A stretch of DNA of 50,915 nt from Cytophagales bacterium. Lineage in GTDB: Bacteria > Bacteroidota > Bacteroidia > Cytophagales > Cyclobacteriaceae. Below the pieces are notes generated by a model, which worked only from the letters and a program-made list of their open reading frames with translations, ran no database searches and was not told the origin of the DNA. The first letter of the stretch is position 1; each line of letters starts with the position of its first letter. Below are positions 8,786 to 17,256 of this stretch, in pieces. The position numbers and the translations under genes are program-made. The stretch lies in assembly GCA_022360875.1 (NCBI GenBank), contig JAKSBZ010000234.1, positions 1 through 50,915 of the forward strand, in the 5' to 3' direction.

Positions 8786-11700
8786 CTATGCAACACTTTC
8801 AGCCACCTGCGCTTCTTGTTTTTTCTTCTCCAGTACGCGTTTATAATCCGTTGGCATCACCTTCTTAAAATACGGCAATGCCATCTCCCACTGACGGATA
8901 ATCCGCTTTGCCGTGCCGCTTCCCGTCAAATCCGCATGCTGATGAATTTTCTCAAACAAAAACTCCATGTCATCTTCCTCAAGCGGATCAAAAGCCACCA
9001 GCTCAAAATTGCAGTTTCTTTCCAGCATATGATCGCAGTCGTAAACATAAGCGATGCCGCCGCTCATTCCGGCGGCAAAATTTCGTCCGGTAGATCCCAA
9101 AACAATCACCCGGCCTCCCGTCATATATTCACAGGCATGGTCGCCAACGCCCTCAACAACCGCTGTTGCGCCCGAATTGCGCACGGCAAATCGCTCACCG
9201 ACATGGCCGCGGATAAAAGCCTCGCCCGAAGTGGCACCATACAAGGCAACATTTCCGACAATAATGTTTTCTCTGGCCCTGAAGGTTGACTCACGGTCCG
9301 GATACACCACCATGCGCGCCCCCGAAAGTCCTTTTCCGAAATAGTCATTGGCTTCTCCCTCCAGCTCAAATAGAATTCCTTTTGCTCCGAAAACACCGAA
9401 ACTTTGCCCGGCCGCTCCTTTAAACTTAAGCTGAACCATATCTTCAGGAAGCCCCTTAGCTCCATATTGCTTCGACAACTCATAAGAAAGCATCGCGCCG
9501 ACCGACCGGTCAGTGCTGGCAATACCAAAATTGGCCTGCGAAGGGTTCGCGTCCCGCAAACTTGGCAAAGCCGCGCGAATGAGCTTTCTGTCAAGAACAT
9601 CAGCGATATCATGCGTCTGTTCCTGTGTGCAATGCAGCGGCAGATCGCTCTGCTCCCGGTACAGTACCGGACTCAAATCCAGGCTTTTCCACTTCCAGAA
9701 CGGAAGATTTTCTCTCACCTCAAGCACCTCGCCTGCACGGCCAACCATTTCGTTGACTGTTCTGAAACCTAAGGCGGCCATCCATTCGCGAAGCTCTTCA
9801 GCTAAAAAGCCGAACAGATTAACCACATGCTCAGGCTTGCCCGAGAACAGTTTCCGAAGGCGTTTGTCTTGCGTTGCTATGCCTACCGGGCAAGTGTTCA
9901 GGTGGCATTTGCGCATCATTACGCATCCTTCCACCACCAGCGCCGCTGTAGAAACGCCCCATTCTTCAGCACCTAACAGCGCCGCAATCAGCAAATCCTT
10001 TCCGGTACGGATCTGCCCGTCAGTTTGCAGCACCACCCGGTTCCGCAGCTTGTTCTTCACCAGCGTCTGATGCGCTTCGGCAAGGCCAAGCTCCCAGGGA
10101 AGTCCCGCATGCATAATCGAACTCAGCGGAGAAGCTCCCGTTCCTCCGTCAAAACCCGAAATCAAAATCGCCTCCGCTTTGGCTTTTGCCACACCGGCGG
10201 CCACCGTTCCCACTCCGGCTTCCGAGACCAGCTTGACATTGATTCTCGCCTTGCGGTTGGCATTTTTCAAATCATAAATAAGCTGCGCCAGATCTTCAAT
10301 GGAATAAATATCGTGATGAGGCGGCGGAGAAATGAGACCGACACCCGGTGTAGAATGGCGAACTTTCCCGATCCATTCATCCACTTTATGCCCCGGAAGC
10401 TGTCCTCCTTCGCCTGGTTTGGCTCCCTGCGCAATTTTTATCTGCAGCTCGTCCGCCTGGCTCAAATAATGGCTCGTCACACCGAAACGTCCTGAAGCGA
10501 TTTGCTTGATGGCCGAACGTTCCCAGTCTCCGTTTGTCTTTTTTTCGAAGCGGACTTCGTCCTCACCGCCTTCTCCGCTGTTGCTTTTCCCTCCAATGCG
10601 GTTCATGGCAACAGCCAGAGTCGTATGAGCTTCATGCGAAATGGAACCAAAAGACATCGCGCCCGTAGCAAACCGCTTGAAAATCGCTTCTGCAGGCTCC
10701 ACTTCATCCAGCGGAACAGGTTTTCTGTTTTTCAGCTGGAATAAATTTCTTATGGTAATATACTTTTCCTTCGGATCATTGATCAAGCCCGCATACTTCT
10801 TATAAATCAAATAATCCTTTTCACGAGCAGCCCGCTGCAAAAGACTGATTGTCTCTGGATTCAGCAAATGAGGCTCTCCCTCTCTTCTCCACTGGTAAAG
10901 GCCGGCCCGGCCCAAGCTGCTGTCATTAATCTTTTCATTTACAAAACCCTGCTTATGGCGCTCCAGCGCTTCGCAGGCAATGCCGTCGAAATCCAGCCCC
11001 TCAATGCGGGTGATCGTTCCCGTGAAACACCGGTCAACCACTTGGCTGCTTATCCCCAGCGCCTCGAAAATCTGGGCGCCGTGATACGACTGCAAAGTGG
11101 AAATTCCCATTTTTGAAAAAATCTTAAGCAAACCGAATTCAACTGCCTTTTTATAGGACTGAGTGATTTTTTTATCCGAAAAAACATCCTTCAAAACATG
11201 CTGCGCATTAAGCTGATATAAGCTTTCCAGTGCCAGATAAGGGTTCACGGCACTTGCCCCGAAGCCAATCAGTGTGGCAAACTGGTGGGTTTCCCGCACA
11301 TCTCCCGCCTCGGCAACCAGGCTTACACGCACACGTGTTCCTTTTTGCACAAGATGCTGGTGCACTGCTCCTATAGCAAGCAGCGAAGGTATCGCCGCTT
11401 TTCCAGCCTGAACTTCACGGTCCGAAAGCAAAAGAATATTGCATCCTTCATCAACAATCGCCTCGTCGGCTTCTTGACACAAGCGGTCCAGGGCTTCCTC
11501 CATCCTGCCCGGCTTTCCGTCCGCATCAAAAAGCATATGCAGCGTTTTAGTGCGAAAATTGGTGTGCTTCACGCATCGGATTTTATCCAGCTGCATATTC
11601 GAAAGGAACGGACTGTCCAGAACAACCTGCTTGCAATGCTGAGGCGTTTCGGACAAAATATTGAAATAAGGTCCCAGGCCTGTTTTCAGCGACATCACCA

Positions 11701-13303
11701 GACGCTCACGTATCGGATCGATCGGCGGATTGCTCACCTGAGCAAAAAGCTGCTTGAAATAATCGGAAAGCGGACGCGGGCGTTTGGACAAAACGGCAAG
11801 CGGTGTGTCGGTTCCCATCGAGCCCAGAGGCTCTTTTCCATCTTCAGCCATTGGCGCAAGCAGCACTTTCAAATCTTCCTGCGTATAGCCGAAAGCAAGC
11901 TGCCGCTGCCTAAGCGTTTCGAAATCGGCAGGATAAGAAGGCTTCAGCGGCTTGGGAATGTTGCGGAGTGGCAACTCGTGCGTCTCCAGCCATTCCTGGT
12001 ACGGCTTCCGTTCGCAAAGCTCTTTTTTGATTTCTTCATCACTGATCACGCGACCTTCCTCCAGATCCACCAAAAACATTCTTCCCGGCTGCAGGCGGCC
12101 TTTGCTAACTACAGAAGCCTGATCGACCGGCAGCGCACCCGCCTCCGACGACATGATCACGCGATCGTCGTCGGTAATGCAATAGCGCGACGGTCGAAGC
12201 CCGTTCCGGTCCAGCGTGGCGCCTACCTGACGGCCGTTTGTAAAACAAATCGATGCCGGACCGTCCCAAGGTTCCATAATTGAAGCATGGTACTGATAAA
12301 ATGCCTTGCGTTCGGGCAACATCTGTTCATGTTCCTGCCATGCCTCCGGTACAAGAAGCATTAGCGTATGCGCCAATGAACGGCCGCCCAGCGTAAGCAG
12401 CTCAATCACACTGTCCAGGTTCGCCGAATCGGAATTTGCCGGATCGCAGATAGGCTTCAGCATTTCGATTTCCTTCGGAGAAAAATGCGTGGATTCCAGC
12501 AACGTTTCATTCGAGCGCATCCAGTTCACATTGCCCCGGATGGTGTTGATTTCTCCGTTATGGGCAATATATCGGAAAGGCTGGGCGAGTTTCCACTTCG
12601 GAAAGGTGTTCGTGGAAAACCGGGAGTGAACCATTACAAAGGCCGACTGAAAGCGAGGATCTGTAAGGTCTCGGTAATACGGTTTCAGCTGATGCGTGGT
12701 AAGCTGGCCTTTGTAGGTTATCACCCGGCTGGAGAGCGAAGCAATGTAAAAGTCTTCGGCTCCTTCGATGTTTCCGGCAGCATGTGAACTGGCTTGTCTA
12801 AGCACATATAGCTTGCGCTCAAGCGCTTCTCCCCGAAGTCCTTCGGCGGAAGAAACAAACACCTGCTGTATTTCCGGCTCGGACTGGCGCGGCGAGGCAC
12901 CCAAACAGCTGTTATCGGTTGGTACATTCCGATAACTGAGCACCTGAAGCCCCAGCAGTCGGGCAAATCTTTCCAGTTCCGCCCTGCACTTGGCGCGCAG
13001 CTCCTTTTTCTTAGGGAAAAAAACCATTCCCACCCCGTAAGCTCCTCTTTCAGGCAAATCAAAATGCTGACGAGCAGCGTACTCCTCAAAAAAATCGTAA
13101 GGAATCTCAGCCATAATGCCCGCGCCGTCGCCCGACTGCGGATCAATGCCCTGTCCGCCCCGATGCTCCATATGCGACAGCATCAAAAGTCCGTCGGCTA
13201 TCAGCTGGTGAGTTGCTTTTCTTTTTAGGTGAGCGATAAATCCAATACCGCAGGCATCATGCTCTAAACTGGGGGTGTATAATGATTTCTTCTTTTCTCT
13301 CAT
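8786..13303 (-). CDS. gltB: Glutamate synthase large (alpha) subunit
   Basis: The catalytic subunit of NADPH-dependent glutamate synthase. An N-terminal class II glutaminase domain releases ammonia, a central and FMN-binding TIM-barrel domain reduces 2-iminoglutarate, and a C-terminal GXGXG beta-helix completes the protein. The glutaminase nucleophile is the Cys in EHDACGIGF, exposed after removal of a short propeptide. I prefer the ATG at 13303 (MREKKKS), which gives a propeptide of 17 residues; an upstream in-frame ATG at 13342 would add 13 residues not typical of the family. The 3Fe-4S cysteines are visible in CVMMRKCHLNTCPVGIATQ. The C-terminal region carries the repeated G-x-x-G-x-x-x-G pattern. 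It forms an operon with gltD. Confidence 0.97.
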   Translation of the reverse strand: MREKKKSLYTPSLEHDACGIGFIAHLKRKATHQLIADGLLMLSHMEHRGGQGIDPQSGDGAGIMAEIPYDFFEEYAARQHFDLPERGAYGVGMVFFPKKKELRAKCRAELERFARLLGLQVLSYRNVPTDNSCLGASPRQSEPEIQQVFVSSAEGLRGEALERKLYVLRQASSHAAGNIEGAEDFYIASLSSRVITYKGQLTTHQLKPYYRDLTDPRFQSAFVMVHSRFSTNTFPKWKLAQPFRYIAHNGEINTIRGNVNWMRSNETLLESTHFSPKEIEMLKPICDPANSDSANLDSVIELLTLGGRSLAHTLMLLVPEAWQEHEQMLPERKAFYQYHASIMEPWDGPASICFTNGRQVGATLDRNGLRPSRYCITDDDRVIMSSEAGALPVDQASVVSKGRLQPGRMFLVDLEEGRVISDEEIKKELCERKPYQEWLETHELPLRNIPKPLKPSYPADFETLRQRQLAFGYTQEDLKVLLAPMAEDGKEPLGSMGTDTPLAVLSKRPRPLSDYFKQLFAQVSNPPIDPIRERLVMSLKTGLGPYFNILSETPQHCKQVVLDSPFLSNMQLDKIRCVKHTNFRTKTLHMLFDADGKPGRMEEALDRLCQEADEAIVDEGCNILLLSDREVQAGKAAIPSLLAIGAVHQHLVQKGTRVRVSLVAEAGDVRETHQFATLIGFGASAVNPYLALESLYQLNAQHVLKDVFSDKKITQSYKKAVEFGLLKIFSKMGISTLQSYHGAQIFEALGISSQVVDRCFTGTITRIEGLDFDGIACEALERHKQGFVNEKINDSSLGRAGLYQWRREGEPHLLNPETISLLQRAAREKDYLIYKKYAGLINDPKEKYITIRNLFQLKNRKPVPLDEVEPAEAIFKRFATGAMSFGSISHEAHTTLAVAMNRIGGKSNSGEGGEDEVRFEKKTNGDWERSAIKQIASGRFGVTSHYLSQADELQIKIAQGAKPGEGGQLPGHKVDEWIGKVRHSTPGVGLISPPPHHDIYSIEDLAQLIYDLKNANRKARINVKLVSEAGVGTVAAGVAKAKAEAILISGFDGGTGASPLSSIMHAGLPWELGLAEAHQTLVKNKLRNRVVLQTDGQIRTGKDLLIAALLGAEEWGVSTAALVVEGCVMMRKCHLNTCPVGIATQDKRLRKLFSGKPEHVVNLFGFLAEELREWMAALGFRTVNEMVGRAGEVLEVRENLPFWKWKSLDLSPVLYREQSDLPLHCTQEQTHDIADVLDRKLIRAALPSLRDANPSQANFGIASTDRSVGAMLSYELSKQYGAKGLPEDMVQLKFKGAAGQSFGVFGAKGILFELEGEANDYFGKGLSGARMVVYPDRESTFRARENIIVGNVALYGATSGEAFIRGHVGERFAVRNSGATAVVEGVGDHACEYMTGGRVIVLGSTGRNFAAGMSGGIAYVYDCDHMLERNCNFELVAFDPLEEDDMEFLFEKIHQHADLTGSGTAKRIIRQWEMALPYFKKVMPTDYKRVLEKKKQEAQVAESVA

Positions 13304-14121
13304 AAAAAATTCCACTGTTAGCTCCGATTCAAAGGAAGACAATCCGTCTGTAATTGTAAATTATTAAGGCAGGGCCCTTTACCATTGCCTAAACCATAAA
13401 TATATTAATCATTTGTTGCCAAAAAAGCAAACACCTTTTGCTTTCACTTTGACAAGTGAAAACACATCGCAGCTTCAACTCTTTTTGATTGCCTCGATAA
13501 AACATCAAGAAAAAACCTGCGTCAGAGAACCGTTAGACTGTTTTTTAAAAAAAATTCTCAAAACATGCCACACAACACGGCTCGCTTTTCTCTTCACAAT
13601 GAAAAAAGTCCAGTTTCTCAGTATCTAATTTCTAATTTAAAAACAAATAGAGATGAAATTTAAGTATGACACAAAATTCCAGTTTTTTTTAAAGCTCATT
13701 TTTTGAAACTGCTAATTCAGCTATTCAATCGAATTCTTCATTTTCTCAAAGCCCAAAAGGAAAAGCAGAAAAGCAGTAAAATTCCGCATGTTAATCGATT
13801 TTCAAAATATTATTTCAAAACAACAAAATAAAACAACAAATTCAGAAGCAAAACTGAAATCAACAAAATAACACGCATCTTTGCATTATTCCAATAACTA
13901 AAAACCTTTACTCAGACTTCCCCTAATTAAGAAAAATGAATAAAACGTTTCTTTTTTACCAATTTCAGACGAATATCATAACCAAAAACTAAATACATTG
14001 AAAATATTGTATTAATATTACACAAATGACAAAACTATAATCCGGCTTATTCCTGCTTTTTGCCATATTGCTCCGCGTACTTACAAGAGCATTTCAATTG
14101 AAAAATTACACCCATACGCTT
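13304..14121. other. Long AT-rich intergenic region between gltB and thrB
   Basis: About 800 bp with no credible gene. A 71-codon frame at 13413-13628 has no recognisable domain and poor composition. The region must contain the divergent promoters of gltBD and thrBC. The only promoter-like element I noticed is CATCTTTG at 13876-13883 (one mismatch to TAnnTTTG), about 240 nt before thrB. No riboswitch-like structure or strong hairpin was recognised, and no Thr/Ile-rich leader peptide was seen. Confidence 0.5.
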
Positions 14122-15072
14122 ATGAAAAAAATCTGCGCTTTCGCTCCGGCCACAATCGCCAACGCCAACGTAGGGTTTGACTGCCTGGGCATTGCCCTGA
14201 ACAATATCGGCGACAAGGTTGAAGTGGCTTTCAACGATCAGCCGGTCAACCGGATTCTTTCCATCGAAGGCGGAGACAACCTGCCTATGGACGCAGAAAA
14301 AAACTGCTGCTCCGTTGTAATCCGGCAGATGCAGCGCAAGCTGGGCAGCAAAAAGCGCGTTGACATCCGAATAGAAAAAGGCTTCGCCTCGGGCAGCGGG
14401 CTCGGGTCCAGCAGCGCCAGCAGCGCGGCGGCAGCTGTGGCGTACAACGAACTGGCCGGCAAGCCGTTCAGCCGCGAGCAGCTCATCGAATTTGCAGCGG
14501 AAGGCGAGCGAGCGGCCTGCGGCGCGCCACACAAGGACAACGTGGCGCCAGCGCTCCTGGGTGGCATCGTTCTTATGCAGGAAAACCGCGCCCTTTCTCT
14601 CCCCGTGCCCGATTCTCTGTTTGTGCTGTCCGTATTTCCCAAAATAACGCTCCGAACCAAAGACTCCCGTAATGCGCTGGATTCACACATTCCGCACAGC
14701 ATGCTCGCTCTCCAAACAGCCAGCATGGGCGCATTCGTCAGCAGCCTGTACCAAAATGACATGAACCTGCTTTCCAGAAGCATGAAGGACTATATTGTCG
14801 AGCCGGCGCGGAAAAAACTGATTCCGTATTTCGACGAAATGAAAATAATCGCTCATGAAAATCTGGCGCTGAGTTTCGGGATTTCGGGCTCAGGGCCTTC
14901 AGTGTTTATGCTTTGCCAAACCCGCAAAAATGCGCAGCTGCTCTCCGGCCTGCTCAAAGAATTTCTCATGCAGCGGCGGATAGCTTCCGAGAGTTATATA
15001 ACCGACCTGAAGGCCAGCGTGGGGGCCTATCTGTGCGCTCCCATCAGCTCAAGTTCAGAATTAAAAATTTAA
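14122..15072 (+). CDS. thrB: Homoserine kinase
   Basis: Phosphorylates homoserine to O-phosphohomoserine with ATP, the fourth step from aspartate to threonine. This is a GHMP-family kinase. The N-terminal motif APATIANANVGFDCLGIAL and the ATP loop GSGLGSSSASSAAAA are diagnostic. The C-terminal FGISGSGPSVFML motif is also present. I chose the ATG at 14122 because MKKICAFAPATIANANVG is the usual start; the longer frame from 14068 adds 18 unrelated residues. Length 316 aa is normal. thrC begins 6 nt later. The fused aspartokinase/homoserine dehydrogenase gene (thrA), often the first gene of this operon in Bacteroidota, is not in front. Confidence 0.96.
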   Translation: MKKICAFAPATIANANVGFDCLGIALNNIGDKVEVAFNDQPVNRILSIEGGDNLPMDAEKNCCSVVIRQMQRKLGSKKRVDIRIEKGFASGSGLGSSSASSAAAAVAYNELAGKPFSREQLIEFAAEGERAACGAPHKDNVAPALLGGIVLMQENRALSLPVPDSLFVLSVFPKITLRTKDSRNALDSHIPHSMLALQTASMGAFVSSLYQNDMNLLSRSMKDYIVEPARKKLIPYFDEMKIIAHENLALSFGISGSGPSVFMLCQTRKNAQLLSGLLKEFLMQRRIASESYITDLKASVGAYLCAPISSSSELKI

Positions 15073-15078
15073 ATATTT

Positions 15079-16380
15079 ATGAATTTTCACAGCACACGAA
15101 CCTCAGAGATAAAGATAAGCTTCCGGGAAGCCGTGCAGCAAGGCCTCGCCCCCGACAAGGGACTATTCATTCCGGAACGAATACCCAAACTTGAAAAATC
15201 TTTCTTTGAACGCCTCGAAACAATGAGCGAGCTGGAAATCGCTTTCGAAGTGCTTTCCCCGTATACTGAAGGCACGCTTGATCCGCAGCAACTGAAAGAC
15301 ATTCTCAAAAAAACGCTCAGCTTTCCGCTTCCAGCAGTCAAAGTCAGCGAAGGCATCTACAGCCTGGAGCTTTTCCACGGCCCGACGCAGGCTTTCAAAG
15401 ACGTGGGCGCCCGGTTCATGGCCAACTGCCTGGCCGCATTCAGCCGAAAAAACGAAAAAGTCACCGTTCTTGTCGCTACTTCGGGCGACACAGGAAGCGC
15501 CGTCGCCAGCGGCTTTTTCGGAGTAGATGGCGTGGAAGTCAAGATCCTTTTTCCAAAAGGGAAAGTCAGCGCTTACCAGGAACACCAGATGACTTCGCTT
15601 GGCCGGAACATTCAGGCCATAGAAGTGGATGGAAGCTTCGACGACTGCCAGACGCTGGTAAAGCAAGCCTTTCTGGACGAAAAGCTGCGCGACCGCCTTT
15701 CTCTTAGCAGCGCCAATTCCATCAATATTGCGCGCTTTCTCCCGCAAATGCTTTACTACTTTTTTTCCTACAAACAGCTGAGGCCTTTGCTGCATAGCAA
15801 AAAATGGCTCGTTTCCGTGCCAAGCGGCAACTTCGGAAACCTTACCGCGGGGCTTTACGCCAAACACATGGGACTGCCCATAGACCGAATGGTGGCCGCC
15901 AACAATGCCAATGATCCTTTCTATCTGTACTGGAAAACAGGAAAATACAAGCCTAAGGCTTCGGTGCCAACTTACTCCAACGCAATGGACGTGGGAGCGC
16001 CGAGCAACTTCGAGCGCATTCAGAGCCTGTACCAAGACGACTGGCGAAAGCTTAAGCAAGACATCGCTGCTTCACGTTTTTCGGACCAGCAGACTGTCGA
16101 AACCATCAAAAAGGTTTATCATGAGCACCATTACACACTCGATCCGCACGGTGCCGTGGGCTACTTGGCCCTCAGGGAATATATGGACAATGAATCGATT
16201 GGGACATTTCTGGAAACCGCACACCCTAACAAATTCGAATCCGTTGTGCGGATAGCGCTGCCAAAGTTCAAAGCGCCGGAAACCGATCTGTCTCTCTGCC
16301 AAAAAATTTCCATGAGCAGGACGTACGGCGATTTCAGAAACTGGCTGCTGCAAACCAACATAACAAAACATGAAGCCTGA
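15079..16380 (+). CDS. thrC: Threonine synthase
   Basis: Converts O-phosphohomoserine to threonine with pyridoxal phosphate. PLP is attached through Lys107 in LFHGPTQAFKDVGARFM, and the phosphate of the cofactor is held by SVPSGNFGNLTAGL. The ATSGDTGSAVASGF motif (about 132-145) and the C-terminal DPHGAVGYLAL motif are typical of the long, enterobacterial/yeast-like class. Length 433 aa is normal. It is co-transcribed with thrB and ends at a strong terminator shared with the convergent sigma-factor gene. Confidence 0.97.
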   Translation: MNFHSTRTSEIKISFREAVQQGLAPDKGLFIPERIPKLEKSFFERLETMSELEIAFEVLSPYTEGTLDPQQLKDILKKTLSFPLPAVKVSEGIYSLELFHGPTQAFKDVGARFMANCLAAFSRKNEKVTVLVATSGDTGSAVASGFFGVDGVEVKILFPKGKVSAYQEHQMTSLGRNIQAIEVDGSFDDCQTLVKQAFLDEKLRDRLSLSSANSINIARFLPQMLYYFFSYKQLRPLLHSKKWLVSVPSGNFGNLTAGLYAKHMGLPIDRMVAANNANDPFYLYWKTGKYKPKASVPTYSNAMDVGAPSNFERIQSLYQDDWRKLKQDIAASRFSDQQTVETIKKVYHEHHYTLDPHGAVGYLALREYMDNESIGTFLETAHPNKFESVVRIALPKFKAPETDLSLCQKISMSRTYGDFRNWLLQTNITKHEA

Positions 16381-16407
16381 GAGCTTCTATGCCAGCCAGA
16401 AAATAAA

Positions 16408-16435
16408 AAAGCCCGCGGAAAATTCTGCGGGCTTT
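16408..16435. terminator. Bidirectional terminator between thrC and the sigma gene
   Basis: AAAGCCCGC (16408-16416) and its complement GCGGGCTTT (16427-16435) form a 9-bp stem with an A-run before and T-rich sequence after. It serves thrC on the plus strand and the sigma gene, whose stop is only 7 nt away, on the minus strand. Confidence 0.9.
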
Positions 16436-16441
16436 GCTTTA

Positions 16442-17044
16442 TTATTTCGAAGATTTTTGAAAATCACTCTGAATCGCATTGATCATCTCATTCAGACTTC
16501 CTGAGTGGCAAGCCCTCTGAAAAACCTGAAACTTTTTTCTGCATGCTTCCATGTCAAGTTCAAAGCGCGCCTGCCGGTCAAGAAGACGCTGCCGGGCGCG
16601 GTTGAGAATCTGGCGGCAGTTTTCCGCCTTTTTCTCCATAATTTCAGAAATATCGGAGTAATCGCAGTTGAACAACTCCCGAAGTATATACACACCTCGC
16701 TCCTGCCCGTTCAATTTCTTCATCATAGTCTGGAACGCCTCCTGCAGCTCCTTTTGCCTTTCGGCGTCAAAAAATCCTGCTGGAGCCTTTACCTCGCGGA
16801 TTTCCTGCGCAACGCGCTGCTGCACATTCTGAAAGCACTTAGCACGGTCCAGCCAGTTCAAGCAGGTGTTCCGCAGCGAAGCCACCAAATACGATTTTTT
16901 TTGCTCTATATGCGAAGTGTCGGTCTTAGCGAACCACTTCATATACGTTTCCTGTACGGCATCCTCTGCGTCTTTCTTGTTTCGAAGAATATCCGAAGCA
17001 AGCCTCAGCAACACCGACCGGTACTCAAGAACGCTCGTGTCCAT
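16442..17044 (-). CDS. SigJ/ECF41-like sigma factor with truncated C-terminal domain
   Basis: An RNA polymerase sigma factor of the ECF class. Region 2 (about 5-75) is seen in YRSVLLRLASDILRNKKDAE and DAVQETYMKWF. Region 4 (about 105-160) has an LNGQERGVYILRELFNCDYSDISEIM helix-turn-helix and a NCRQILNRARQRL recognition helix. The part after region 4 (RQARFELDMEACRKKFQVF... then ACHSGSLNEMINAIQSDF) matches the start of the SnoaL-like C-terminal extension of SigJ/ECF41 proteins. It stops after its first helix at 200 aa, whereas the full family is nearly 300 aa. A terminator follows directly, so the short form seems to be the finished gene. The oxidoreductase/decarboxylase partner common beside ECF41 genes is absent. 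Confidence 0.88.
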   Translation of the reverse strand: MDTSVLEYRSVLLRLASDILRNKKDAEDAVQETYMKWFAKTDTSHIEQKKSYLVASLRNTCLNWLDRAKCFQNVQQRVAQEIREVKAPAGFFDAERQKELQEAFQTMMKKLNGQERGVYILRELFNCDYSDISEIMEKKAENCRQILNRARQRLLDRQARFELDMEACRKKFQVFQRACHSGSLNEMINAIQSDFQKSSK

Positions 17045-17069
17045 GTTAGATCTTTTTCTTTAAGCTTCA

Positions 17070-17077
17070 CAAATATA
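17070..17077 (-). promoter_or_regulatory. Candidate -7 promoter element of the sigma gene
   Basis: On the minus strand the octamer TATATTTG matches the Bacteroidota -7 consensus TAnnTTTG exactly and lies about 26 nt before the sigma-gene ATG. No clear -33 element was seen. Confidence 0.45.
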
Positions 17078-17209
17078 TTCTTCAAATCTGTATTCGAAAG
17101 CTTTTCACGTATATTTTTTTATAAAAATGATAAAAGCGGCAGCCGTTCATTTATCAAAATATTCAGTCATTCTAGTTCCGGATTTTTTTTTAGAAAAACA
17201 TCACAAAAA

Positions 17210-17236
17210 AGCCCGGCCAATATCATCAGCCAGGCT
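17210..17236 (-). terminator. Terminator at the end of the propionate cluster
   Basis: AGCCCGGC (17210-17217) pairs with GCCAGGCT (17229-17236) apart from one mismatch. Read on the minus strand the stem lies 20 nt after the mutB stop and is followed by a run of T residues (CTTTTTTG), as expected for a factor-independent terminator. Confidence 0.75.
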
Positions 17237-17256
17237 TGAGTAATCATTATGTTTTT

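Noticed and set aside
11285..12283. 332-codon plus-strand frame opposite gltB
   Set aside because: Antisense shadow; Arg/His/Gln-rich translation with no domain.
13413..13628. 71-codon frame in the gltB-thrB spacer
   Set aside because: Isolated, AT-rich, no domain or start context; more likely non-coding.
13876..13883. CATCTTTG as thrBC promoter
   Set aside because: One mismatch to the -7 consensus, no -33 element and 240 nt from thrB; mentioned only as a weak candidate in the intergenic entry.
15163..16059. 298-codon minus-strand frame opposite thrC
   Set aside because: Antisense shadow of threonine synthase; no domain signal.
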